DNA of 11,020 bases from Patescibacteria group bacterium (lineage in GTDB: Bacteria > Patescibacteria > Paceibacteria > UBA9973 > UBA2103): the NCBI GenBank assembly GCA_018968865.1, contig JAGWZP010000021.1, positions 1 through 11,020 of the forward strand, written 5' to 3'. Under the pieces are notes generated by a model. The model ran no database searches and was not told where the DNA came from. It saw only the letters and a program-made list of their open reading frames with translations. Shown here piece by piece: positions 1 to 5,705 of the stretch; the first letter of the stretch is position 1, and each line of letters starts with the position of its first letter. A program made the translations under genes and the position numbers.

Positions 1-67
1 AAAGTTCTGCATTGCCGTATGCGGCGTTTACCGTCGGGCGTTTCTCGTTCCTTCTTGTTCTCGCAAG
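1..67. other. Leading intergenic stretch, nothing recognised
   Basis: This stretch lies downstream of the superoxide dismutase stop codon on the minus strand. I find no convincing open reading frame and no terminator with a T tract. A 4-bp stem with a TATG loop at about 14-25 is too weak to call. It may be the edge of a gene lying to the left of the window. Confidence 0.4.
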
Positions 68-682
68 CTATGCGGCGCTTATCTTCATCGCTTCGTCAAA
101 ACGTTTCTCGACGACTGACCAATTTAAGTTCGCCAAAAAGGCGTCCACGTAATTCTTCTTCTCGGCGGGCACATAGTCCACCATAAAGGCGTGCTCCCAC
201 ATGTCGAGTGCGAGCAGGATGGGCAAGCCGGCGAGCTGGCCGAGCTCGTGATCATTCACGAAGACTGTATGGAGCGACTTCCCGCGCGAGTCGTAGTACA
301 CGACCACCCAGCCAATGCCGCGGCTCCCGGCGACTTCCTTTATGTGCTTCACAAAGTTCTCACCGCTCCCGTACTTCTCTGCGGCCGCTTTCGCGAGCGC
401 CGATTCCGGACTGCCGCCCTTCTCTCCCTCAAACTGCTCGAAGTAGTATTCGTGCATGCGCATGCCATCAAATTCAAACGCGAAGCGGCGGCGCAGTTCG
501 GTGATCGCGTACTTGTCGCCTTCGGATGCTTTGTCGCCATAGGCCGCATAGCCAAGAAGCGTTTCAAGGATAAGATTCACATTTTTCACATAGCCCTCAT
601 ACAAACCGAGATGCACCTTTATTTGTTCCGCCGACAGCCCGGTGAGTGTCGGAAGACTGAATGTTTTTGCGGTGTAGGTCAT
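68..682 (-). CDS. Superoxide dismutase (Fe/Mn family), CPR-type
   Basis: It converts superoxide to oxygen and hydrogen peroxide, most likely in the cytoplasm, as there is no signal peptide. Counted from this ATG (204 aa), the metal ligands are His24 (in VHLGLYEGYV), His77 (in MRMHEYYF), and Asp160 and His164 (in the family signature DMWEHAF). A conserved Tyr follows the first ligand, but the segment is one residue shorter than the usual HxxxHHxxYV, with LY in place of the second His pair. The second-shell position that is usually Gln appears to be His145 (VNDH), as in some Fe-dependent enzymes. Metal choice cannot be read from sequence alone. The start is uncertain. The longest reading begins with GTG at 700, inside the terminator stem of the upstream gene. 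ATG at 688 and ATG at 682 are both possible. I chose 682 because a TGT-TACATT extended -10 lies 8 nt before it and the protein then starts MTYTAKTF, as is common in the family. Confidence 0.93.
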   Translation of the reverse strand: MTYTAKTFSLPTLTGLSAEQIKVHLGLYEGYVKNVNLILETLLGYAAYGDKASEGDKYAITELRRRFAFEFDGMRMHEYYFEQFEGEKGGSPESALAKAAAEKYGSGENFVKHIKEVAGSRGIGWVVVYYDSRGKSLHTVFVNDHELGQLAGLPILLALDMWEHAFMVDYVPAEKKNYVDAFLANLNWSVVEKRFDEAMKISAA

Positions 683-699
683 AGGCATAAAATGTAACA
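683..699 (-). promoter_or_regulatory. Putative extended -10 of the superoxide dismutase gene
   Basis: On the minus strand TGT (699-697) is followed by TACATT (696-691), matching the TGn plus four of six bases of TATAAT. The ATG at 682 is 8 nt further on, so the transcript would be almost leaderless. The element is fused to the right arm and tail of the preceding gene's terminator. No -35 element is evident. Confidence 0.35.
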
Positions 700-720
700 C
701 ACCCGCGCAGGCGGGTGTGT
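697..720 (-). terminator. Rho-independent terminator of rpmB
   Basis: A perfect 10-bp stem (ACACACCCGC pairing with GCGGGTGTGT) encloses a 4-nt loop. Read on the minus strand it is followed by TTACATTTTAT, a moderately T-rich tail. Read on the plus strand there is no T tract. It lies 18 nt after the bL28 stop codon, so it should end that transcript ahead of the superoxide dismutase gene. Confidence 0.75.
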
Positions 721-738
721 CTATGTCTGGGAAACCGA

Positions 739-981
739 TTAAATAGCTTTTGCTTTCTTAAGGGCGGCGAAGGCGCCGTTCTTCTTGATGGTTTTGAGCC
801 CCTTCATAGACACGTCCACAATAATAGTCTTATTCAGCTCCGCCACGTAGATGTGGCGCTTCTGGAGATTCGCCTTGCGGCGCACCTTGCCGGTGGGGTT
901 GAACTGCGTCGCGCGGGTACGGTTCGAGTACCGCCCGCCGATCTGGGTGGTCTTGCCGGTGATGTCGCAGGCGCGTGCCAT
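739..981 (-). CDS. rpmB: 50S ribosomal protein bL28
   Basis: This 80-aa basic protein is a component of the large ribosomal subunit. The family hallmarks are clear: an N-terminal MARACDITGK, the central NPTGKVRRKANLQKR segment, and the C-terminal SMKGLKTIKKNG. The N-terminal ITGK block keeps one cysteine and there is no paired CxxC zinc motif. The frame stays open upstream to 1083, but those extra 34 residues are acidic, unlike L28, and overlap the divergent M50 gene, so the ATG at 981 is the start. No Shine-Dalgarno is visible. A TATGCT -10 candidate lies 14 nt before the start, giving a very short 5' leader. The gene is single and is followed by the hairpin at 697-720. Confidence 0.96.
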   Translation of the reverse strand: MARACDITGKTTQIGGRYSNRTRATQFNPTGKVRRKANLQKRHIYVAELNKTIIVDVSMKGLKTIKKNGAFAALKKAKAI

Positions 982-1020
982 AGTCGTCGCATGGTAGCAT
1001 AGGATCGTAAACGAGCAACC
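982..1020. promoter_or_regulatory. Short divergent promoter region, rpmB / M50 protease
   Basis: Only 39 bp separate the two divergent start codons. On the minus strand TATGCT (1001-996) lies 14 nt before the rpmB ATG. On the plus strand TAGGAT (1000-1005, four of six consensus bases) lies 15 nt before the M50 ATG. The two candidate -10 hexamers are back to back, so the promoters would compete for polymerase. No -35 box or Shine-Dalgarno is convincing for either gene. Confidence 0.4.
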
Positions 1021-1656
1021 ATGGTCACCATCCTCACGTTCGTCATCCTTATCCTCTCCGTCATCGCCCACGAGGTGGCGCACGGCTACGCCGCCAATTC
1101 CTTAGGCGACCCGACCGCGCGGCTCGCCGGCCGGCTCACCCTGAACCCGCTCCCGCATATTGATGTGATGGGCTCCATCATCATCCCTGCGCTCCTGGTC
1201 TTCACTAACTCGCCGATCATGTTCGGATGGGCGAAGCCGGTCCCGTATAATCCGTACAATCTGAAAGCGCGGCGCTGGGGCGAGACACTCGTCGCCGTCG
1301 CCGGAAGCGCAACGAATATCCTGCTCGCTCTTATATTCGGGATCCTCGTGCGCTTCGCTCCGCAGGTCGGGCTCGACCAGACCGCCGTCTCGATCGCGGC
1401 GACTATTGCCTTCATCAATCTCTTTCTCGGCCTCTTCAATCTCATTCCGTTCCCGCCCTTGGACGGCTTCACCGCGTTGCGCTCCGCGCTCCCGTGGCAT
1501 CTCTCCTCCAGCCTGCACCATCTGGAACAGCGCATCCGCGGCGCCGGCGCGATGTCGCTGATCCTCTTTCTTCTCGTCTTTTCCTATGTCTTCGCCGGAG
1601 CGTTCTTCAATTTTGTCCTCTGGCTTTTTGGACTATTGACCGGTACCGGCATATAG
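1021..1656 (+). CDS. M50-family (site-2-protease-type) membrane metalloprotease
   Basis: This 211-aa polytopic membrane protein carries both catalytic motifs of the M50 intramembrane metalloproteases. The zinc-binding HEVAH (His17, Glu18, His21) sits in the first membrane segment. The third-ligand motif NLIPFPPLDG (Asp148) lies in a later segment. Hydrophobic stretches fall at roughly 4-24, 51-69, 91-111, 122-145 and 178-207. There is no PDZ domain, so it belongs to the short form common in small-genome bacteria. It probably cleaves membrane-embedded substrates, but the substrate is unknown; a role in regulated proteolysis or signal-peptide clearance would be a guess. The start is fixed by an in-frame stop just upstream (TAG at 1000-1002). 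The next gene begins 7 nt after its stop. Confidence 0.93.
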   Translation: MVTILTFVILILSVIAHEVAHGYAANSLGDPTARLAGRLTLNPLPHIDVMGSIIIPALLVFTNSPIMFGWAKPVPYNPYNLKARRWGETLVAVAGSATNILLALIFGILVRFAPQVGLDQTAVSIAATIAFINLFLGLFNLIPFPPLDGFTALRSALPWHLSSSLHHLEQRIRGAGAMSLILFLLVFSYVFAGAFFNFVLWLFGLLTGTGI

Positions 1657-1657
1657 T
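1628..1657 (+). promoter_or_regulatory. Putative promoter of the DUF3467-like gene
   Basis: TATAGT (1652-1657, five of six consensus bases) lies 6 nt before the ATG at 1664, which predicts a leaderless message. A weak -35 candidate, TTGGAC (1628-1633), is 18 bp upstream. The element overlaps the last codons and stop of the M50 gene. A 10-bp palindrome, CCGGTACCGG (1640-1649), sits between the two hexamers. Confidence 0.4.
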
Positions 1658-1663
1658 GCATCT

Positions 1664-1924
1664 ATGGACTTCAATAAAATACCAAAGCAGTTTTGCGAAA
1701 ATGTCGTCGCGGGGCACTCGCAGGAGAATTTCGTGATGATCATGAGCGTCGGCGAAACGGCGCAGGCGTACGCGCTCACGCCGCCGCACATGAAGCGCCT
1801 TGTACAGAGCCTCTCGCACCAAGTGGAGGAGTATGAAAAGAAGTTCGGCGCCATCGACGCGAAATGGTCGCCGGGCATCGAGAGCCCCATCCAATCCAAG
1901 GACATCGGCGGAAGCGGGAAATAA
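1664..1924 (+). CDS. Small DUF3467-like protein
   Basis: This is an 86-aa soluble protein of unknown function. The pattern resembles the DUF3467 family: a polar N-terminus, a short hydrophobic beta region (ENFVMIMSV, about 21-29), then an ALTPPHMKRLVQSL helix (about 37-50) and an amphipathic EEYEKKFGAI stretch (55-64). The tail, about 65-86, is Gly/Ser/Pro-rich and probably disordered. There is no signal peptide or membrane segment. It follows the M50 gene by 7 nt and could be co-transcribed, but TATAGT 6 nt before its ATG suggests its own leaderless transcript. The family assignment comes from the motif pattern alone. Confidence 0.8.
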   Translation: MDFNKIPKQFCENVVAGHSQENFVMIMSVGETAQAYALTPPHMKRLVQSLSHQVEEYEKKFGAIDAKWSPGIESPIQSKDIGGSGK

Positions 1925-1928
1925 AATG

Positions 1929-1952
1929 TAAGAGAGGCAACAGCCTCTCTTA
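1929..1952 (-). terminator. Terminator hairpin of the small cysteine-rich gene
   Basis: A perfect 10-bp stem (TAAGAGAGGC with GCCTCTCTTA) closes a 4-nt loop. Read on the minus strand it is followed by CATTTTATTT, so it best serves the minus-strand gene, whose TAA stop (1952-1950) is the first part of the stem. On the plus strand the hairpin is 4 nt after the DUF3467-like stop but lacks a T tract there, so any role as a bidirectional terminator is weaker. Confidence 0.75.
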
Positions 1953-2147
1953 GAAAGCGGCCGAAATGGGCCGGTATTGCAGAATCACTTCTCCGCGCTG
2001 TCTCATCTGCCTCAAGAATTCGGCGAGGTGGTCTGAGTCGCCATGCACCGAATACGTAGCCGGGCAGAAACAGTATGTTTTTCCGTTGATTTGTACTTCC
2101 GGATGCTTCACTTCGAGATGAGTCTCGCATTGTACGCATCTACACAT
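1950..2147 (-). CDS. Small cysteine-rich, YHS/TRASH-like putative metal-binding protein
   Basis: This 65-aa protein has cysteines at 2, 4, 7, 26 and 28 and His37. The layout CxxC (4-7), then about 18 residues, then NGKTYCFC (21-28) followed by a helix with HLAEFLRQM resembles the YHS/TRASH type of small zinc or copper-binding fold, where a CxxC is followed by G-K-x-Y-x-F-C. The second cysteine pair is CFC rather than FCxxxC, so the match is partial and no function can be assigned. The frame is open upstream to 2228, but ATG at 2147 is chosen because AAAGGGGG (minus strand, 2160-2153) sits 5 nt before it and can pair over 8 nt with the 16S tail, with one G-U. It stands alone between the DUF3467-like gene and the secretion operon. 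Confidence 0.7.
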   Translation of the reverse strand: MCRCVQCETHLEVKHPEVQINGKTYCFCPATYSVHGDSDHLAEFLRQMRQRGEVILQYRPISAAF

Positions 2148-2152
2148 GACAT

Positions 2153-2160
2153 CCCCCTTT
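2153..2160 (-). promoter_or_regulatory. Strong Shine-Dalgarno deciding the start at 2147
   Basis: AAAGGGGG on the minus strand, 5 nt before the ATG, can pair along 8 nt with the standard anti-Shine-Dalgarno, using one G-U. It is the strongest start-associated ribosome binding site in the window; most other starts have none. Confidence 0.65.
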
Positions 2161-2231
2161 CCGACCGAAAGAGCCGATCGCACATATAAAGCATATACCC
2201 ACTGTCGGCGCGCAATCTCGTTATGCACTCC

Positions 2232-2240
2232 TGCTATACT
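2232..2240 (+). promoter_or_regulatory. Extended -10 promoter of the secretion-like operon
   Basis: TGC-TATACT matches an extended -10 element (TGn plus five of six bases of TATAAT). It ends 8 nt before the ATG at 2249, so the predicted transcription start is at or within about 2 nt of the start codon. No -35 box is apparent, as expected for an extended -10 promoter. Confidence 0.55.
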
Positions 2241-2248
2241 GAAAGGCG

Positions 2249-2674
2249 ATGGAGTACCAAGTGCCGCAATTCATTGAGGTCGAAGATAAGATCATCGGTC
2301 CTTTGACCCTGAGACAATTCATCTATATCGCCGGCGCCGCCGGACTCTGTGTCGTATTCTTCGTCTATTTCCAATTCTTCATCGCGTTCATCCTCTCCGC
2401 GCCCGTCGTGGCGCTCGCTGTGGCGCTTGCGTTCTATAAAATAAACGGCAAGCCATTCATCGAGATACTGGAGGCCGGCTTCAGCTACTACACGCGGGCG
2501 AAGCTCTTCCTCTGGAAACATCAGGACCAGAAAATCCCCGCAAAAAGTCCTGCGGCGGCGGCATCTCCGGTGCCCCGCAACACGCCGAAGCTCACGCGCG
2601 GGAAACTCTCGGAACTCGCGTGGTCGCTCGACGTGAAGCCCTTGGGCGGCGACCTCGCCCATCGCGAATCCTAA
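2249..2674 (+). CDS. PrgI-family (VirB3-like) membrane protein
   Basis: This 141-aa protein has the layout of the PrgI family, the VirB3-like inner-membrane component of Gram-positive and CPR type IV secretion systems. The N-terminus has the family pattern QVPQFIEVEDKIIGPLTLRQ (4-23). Two close hydrophobic segments follow (about 25-43 and 46-63), then INGKPF and a cytoplasmic tail of about 70 residues rich in Lys, Pro and Ala. VirB3-like proteins typically partner the VirB4 ATPase, encoded two genes downstream. It is the first gene of the apparent operon, starts 8 nt after TATACT with no usable Shine-Dalgarno, and is followed after 1 nt by the TraC-like gene. Confidence 0.88.
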   Translation: MEYQVPQFIEVEDKIIGPLTLRQFIYIAGAAGLCVVFFVYFQFFIAFILSAPVVALAVALAFYKINGKPFIEILEAGFSYYTRAKLFLWKHQDQKIPAKSPAAAASPVPRNTPKLTRGKLSELAWSLDVKPLGGDLAHRES

Positions 2675-2675
2675 T

Positions 2676-3311
2676 ATGGCGACACACGCGGCAGGCGCAA
2701 CCCAGCAGTTCGTTCCGGTCAAAGAGATCCGGAACGGCATCATCATCCTGAAGGACGGCGGCTACCGCGGCGTGCTCATCTGCTCGTCGATCAACTTTGG
2801 ACTCAAGTCGGCCGACGAACAGCACGCGATCACGCTCGGCTTCCAGAATTTCCTCAATACGCTCGACTTTTCCATCCAGATCGTCGTGAATTCGCGCCGG
2901 ATGGATTTGCGCCCGTACCTCGCGCTCCTCGAGGAGAAATCTCCCGAGCAGAAGAGCGAGCTCATGCGCATCCAGCTTCGCGAATATATCGAATTCGTCC
3001 GCTCCTTCACCGACCAGGCGAACATCATGACGAAATCCTTCTATGTCGTGGTGTCGTATACGCCGCACCTCACTACTGCGATCGCGACCAGCTTCTTGCG
3101 CCGCGAGGACGCAGCGGTGAAGAGCGCGGCCGCCGAAACTTCTTTCGAAGAAGACCGTGCCCAGCTTGAACAGCGGCTCTCGCTCGTCGCCGCGGGGCTC
3201 GCGGGGACCGGCGTCCGCGCAGTCCCGCTCGGCACCGAAGAGGTCATCGAGCTTCTGTATCGCTCCTTCAATCCGGGCGAACTCGAGAATCCTATCCGTC
3301 TCGACACCTAA
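2676..3311 (+). CDS. TraC-like protein, free-standing VirB4 N-domain-like
   Basis: This 211-aa soluble protein has no Walker motif. Its pattern (VPVKEIRNGIIILKDGGYRG at 13-32, then FLNTLDFSIQIVVNSRRMDL and YIEFVRSFTDQANIMTKSFY, ending GVRAVPLGTEEVIELLYRSF) looks like the TraC-like domain related to the N-terminal region of VirB4/TraC ATPases. Such a protein could act as an accessory or docking subunit of the motor. It lies 1 nt after the PrgI gene and 1 nt before VirB4, with no Shine-Dalgarno. A frameshifted VirB4 is unlikely, because the next gene has its own complete N-terminal region. The family call rests on motif memory only. Confidence 0.8.
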   Translation: MATHAAGATQQFVPVKEIRNGIIILKDGGYRGVLICSSINFGLKSADEQHAITLGFQNFLNTLDFSIQIVVNSRRMDLRPYLALLEEKSPEQKSELMRIQLREYIEFVRSFTDQANIMTKSFYVVVSYTPHLTTAIATSFLRREDAAVKSAAAETSFEEDRAQLEQRLSLVAAGLAGTGVRAVPLGTEEVIELLYRSFNPGELENPIRLDT

Positions 3312-3312
3312 T

Positions 3313-5133
3313 ATGGCCCTCCTCGATTTTCTCAACCGCAAACATGCAGACAGCGCACCGACGGTGATGCCGGTTTTGCCGAAGGACATCTATAAGCAGG
3401 GGAGTCTCGACCTCGTCGACACCATCGCACCGACCGCGCTTCGGATCAGTTCGCGCGAGATAGAGCTCGGTGAGAAATTCGTCCGCGCTTTTTACACCAT
3501 TTCTTATCCTCGATTCCTCTCCGACAGTTGGTTCTCACCCATCATCAACCTCGACAAGGTGCTCGACGTCTCCCTGTTCATCCATCCGATCGAGACCGAG
3601 CAGGCGCTCCGCGGTTTCCAGAAGAAAGTCGCCGAGGTCCAGAGCCAGATCAATGAGCGCGAAGCGAAGGGACTCGTCCGCGACCCCTTGCTCGACACCG
3701 CGTATCAGGACCTCGAAACCCTGCGCGACAGCCTCCAGCAGGCGCAGGAAAAACTCTTCGATGTCGGCCTCTATCTCGCGCTCTACGGCGACACAAAGGA
3801 AGAGATTGATAAGACCGAGGGCGACATCCGCGGCATCCTTGACGCGAAACTCGTCTATACGAAACCGGCGCTCTTCCAGCAGGAGCAGGGCTTCCGCTCC
3901 TGTCTCCCTTTGGGAAGCGACGAGCTCCTCATCAATTCGAAGCTGAATTCGTCGCCGCTCTCGTCGATTTTCCCGTTCGTCTCTTTCGACCTCACGAGCG
4001 ACCGTGGCATCCTCTACGGCATCAACCGGCACAATTCTTCCCTCATCCTCTTCGACCGCTTCTCGCTCGAAAATTACAATTCCGTTGTCTTCGCGAAGTC
4101 CGGCTCCGGGAAGTCCTACGCGACGAAGCTCGAGATCCTGCGCTCCTTGATGTTCGGCACCGACGTCATCGTCATCGACCCCGAGCGCGAATACGAACAG
4201 CTCGCTGAAGCGACCGGCGGCCGCTCCTTCCACATTTCGCTCTCCTCCGAGAATCACATCAATCCGTTCGACTTGCCTCCGGTCAGGGAAGACGAGGATC
4301 CGAAAGATATTTTGCGCAGCAACATCATCGCGCTCGTGGGACTCTTCCGCATCATGCTCTCCGGCCTCTCTCCGGAGGAAGATGCCATCGTCGACCGCGC
4401 GCTCAATGAAACTTACGCGCTCAAGGACATCACCGGCGATTCCGACTTCACCGGCGCGGAGCCGCCCCTGCTCTCCGACTTCGAACAAGTGCTCTCCGGC
4501 ATGGAGGGAAGCGAGTCCTTGGTCGAACGCCTCTCGAAATACACCCGCGGCACGTGGGCGGGCTTCCTGAATCAGCCGACCAACATCGACCTCAACCAGC
4601 AGTTCGCCGTCTTCTCGGTGCGGGACATGGAGGACGAGCTCAAACCGGTGGCGATGTACATCATCACCCACTATATCTGGAATGCCGTGCGCCACGAGAT
4701 GAAGAAACGCCTGCTCATCATCGATGAAGCGTGGTGGATGATGAAGAGCGAAGACACGGCGTCCTTCCTCTATTCGCTCGCGAAGCGCGGGCGCAAATAC
4801 TACCTCGGCGTCTGCACCATCACGCAGGACGTGGAAGACTTCCTCAAGAGCCCGTACGGGCGGCCGATTCTCACGAACTCTTCGCTGCAGCTCTTGCTGA
4901 AGCAGTCGCCGACGACCATCGACGTGCTTCAGCAAACGTTCAATCTCACCGACGAGGAGAAGTATCTTTTGCTCGAGGCCGGCGTCGGCGAGGGGCTCTT
5001 CTTCGCGGGACTGAAGCATGTCGCCATCAAAGTGGTCGCGAGCTACACCGAGGACCAGATCATCACCTCCGACCCGTCCCAGCTGCTCGCGATCAAACAG
5101 GAGAAAGAGCGGTATGCCGCAGAGAAAAAATAA
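3313..5133 (+). CDS. virB4: VirB4-family type IV secretion ATPase
   Basis: This 606-aa motor protein is the energising ATPase of a type IV secretion-like or conjugation-like apparatus, acting at the cytoplasmic face of the membrane. Residues 1 to about 240 form the VirB4 N-terminal region, with a charged helical segment around 95-150. The RecA/HerA-like ATPase domain follows, with Walker A AKSGSGKS (261-268; the first glycine is Ala), an IVIDPEREY strand (286-294), Walker B RLLIIDEAWWMM (466-477), and TQDVEDFLKSPYGRPILTNS (504-523), typical of the family. An open frame extends 52 codons upstream, but that is out of phase with the TraC-like gene it overlaps. ATG at 3313 follows that gene's stop by 1 nt. 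The 3' end overlaps the next gene by 20 nt. VirD4 coupling proteins are a lower-probability alternative, disfavoured by the N-domain and by PrgI next door. Confidence 0.93.
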   Translation: MALLDFLNRKHADSAPTVMPVLPKDIYKQGSLDLVDTIAPTALRISSREIELGEKFVRAFYTISYPRFLSDSWFSPIINLDKVLDVSLFIHPIETEQALRGFQKKVAEVQSQINEREAKGLVRDPLLDTAYQDLETLRDSLQQAQEKLFDVGLYLALYGDTKEEIDKTEGDIRGILDAKLVYTKPALFQQEQGFRSCLPLGSDELLINSKLNSSPLSSIFPFVSFDLTSDRGILYGINRHNSSLILFDRFSLENYNSVVFAKSGSGKSYATKLEILRSLMFGTDVIVIDPEREYEQLAEATGGRSFHISLSSENHINPFDLPPVREDEDPKDILRSNIIALVGLFRIMLSGLSPEEDAIVDRALNETYALKDITGDSDFTGAEPPLLSDFEQVLSGMEGSESLVERLSKYTRGTWAGFLNQPTNIDLNQQFAVFSVRDMEDELKPVAMYIITHYIWNAVRHEMKKRLLIIDEAWWMMKSEDTASFLYSLAKRGRKYYLGVCTITQDVEDFLKSPYGRPILTNSSLQLLLKQSPTTIDVLQQTFNLTDEEKYLLLEAGVGEGLFFAGLKHVAIKVVASYTEDQIITSDPSQLLAIKQEKERYAAEKK

Positions 5134-5701
5134 TCAGGGACCGCCGCCGGTGATGACCTGGAGAAAGGCATCGTGGGTTCTCGCCCTCGCCCTTATTTTC
5201 GATGCCCTGCGCATTGTGTTTGAGCAGTTCTGGTTCTTCGGACCGGCGCTCGCCGCGCTGTTTTGCACCATCAAGGTCGGCGACGTTGTCGGCACGACCA
5301 TAGGCGGCCTCGCCTGCGGAGCGGTCTCGGTCGCGGCAGGTGTCGCGGCCGCGGCTGCGGTCGAGACCTTCGGCGTGGTGATGGCCATGGCCGTCGGATT
5401 TGCTGGATGGCTCGTCGTTGGACTCATCATCATAAAAACCAACGGACGCATATTGAAGGAGAACGCCGGGCATGCGCTCTGGTTCGTCGGCAGTCTCCTT
5501 GTGAGCGAAATCCCGATCGTCGGCACGTTCCCCGCGCTCACGGGCGTCGTAGTGAAGATGTATGCCACGCAGATCAAAAAAGACCGGGAGACCCTGAAAA
5601 AATACCAAGAGCAGCAACAAGCGGAACAAGTGGAGGAACAGTACGCCGCCGAGTTTATGCAGGTACAGGCTGCAGAGCTCGCGGAGTCAGAGGTATACTA
5701 A
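5114..5701 (+). CDS. Unrecognised multi-pass membrane protein of the secretion operon
   Basis: This 195-aa protein has a basic N-terminus, hydrophobic stretches at about 19-53, 62-82 (Gly/Ala/Val-rich), 87-107 and 122-145, and a charged C-terminal helix (about 152-190, rich in Gln, Glu and Lys) with coiled-coil potential. I do not recognise a named family. Its place after VirB4 suggests an inner-membrane component, perhaps filling a channel or scaffold role like VirB6, but no VirB6 signature is visible. ATG at 5114 gives a 20-nt overlap with VirB4 and an AGGAG 10 nt upstream (5099-5103). ATG at 5153 is an alternative. The C-terminal codons GTA-TAC-TAA contain the TATACT that precedes the next gene. 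Confidence 0.8.
   Translation: MPQRKNNQGPPPVMTWRKASWVLALALIFDALRIVFEQFWFFGPALAALFCTIKVGDVVGTTIGGLACGAVSVAAGVAAAAAVETFGVVMAMAVGFAGWLVVGLIIIKTNGRILKENAGHALWFVGSLLVSEIPIVGTFPALTGVVVKMYATQIKKDRETLKKYQEQQQAEQVEEQYAAEFMQVQAAELAESEVY
5694..5699 (+). promoter_or_regulatory. Putative internal promoter (TATACT) before the Ig-like gene
   Basis: TATACT spans the end of the upstream membrane-protein gene and lies 6 nt before the ATG at 5706. It is identical to the hexamers before the first operon gene and dnaA. It could drive a leaderless sub-operon of the secreted protein, pilin and propeller genes. No TGn and no good -35 accompany it, and the Val-Tyr-stop codons alone would produce most of it. Confidence 0.35.
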
Positions 5702-5705
5702 CGAT

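Larger units (their letters stand above)
2148..2248. promoter_or_regulatory. Divergent intergenic region before the secretion operon
   Basis: This 101-bp gap drives the cysteine-rich gene leftward and the secretion-like operon rightward. It holds an AT-rich centre with the direct repeat CATATA at 2183-2188 and 2192-2197, which on the minus strand gives several TATATG/TATGCT -10 candidates. It also holds TTATGCACT (2221-2229), one base from a DnaA box, and the extended -10 at 2232-2240. No clear -35 box fits either side. Confidence 0.5.

Noticed and set aside
689..700. GTG start of superoxide dismutase at 700
   Set aside because: It lies inside the terminator stem of rpmB and adds residues not seen in the family.
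982..1083. N-terminal extension of bL28
   Set aside because: The added residues are acidic and overlap the divergent M50 gene; the L28 start MARxCDITGK is at 981.
1244..1249. Consensus TATAAT inside the M50 gene
   Set aside because: It encodes Tyr-Asn in a Pro-rich loop and has no gene start just downstream.
3157..3312. 52-codon upstream extension of VirB4
   Set aside because: It overlaps the TraC-like gene out of phase, has a Ser/Arg/Pro-rich translation, and a well-placed ATG follows the TraC-like stop by 1 nt.
2592..3389. 265-codon antisense frame over the TraC-like gene
   Set aside because: Same shadow effect; low-complexity charged translation, and it crosses two real gene boundaries.
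3535..5019. 494-codon open frame antisense to VirB4
   Set aside because: It mirrors the codon phase of a GC-biased gene. Its translation is an Arg/Glu/Val-rich string with no domain, and VirB4 motifs on the other strand are unambiguous.
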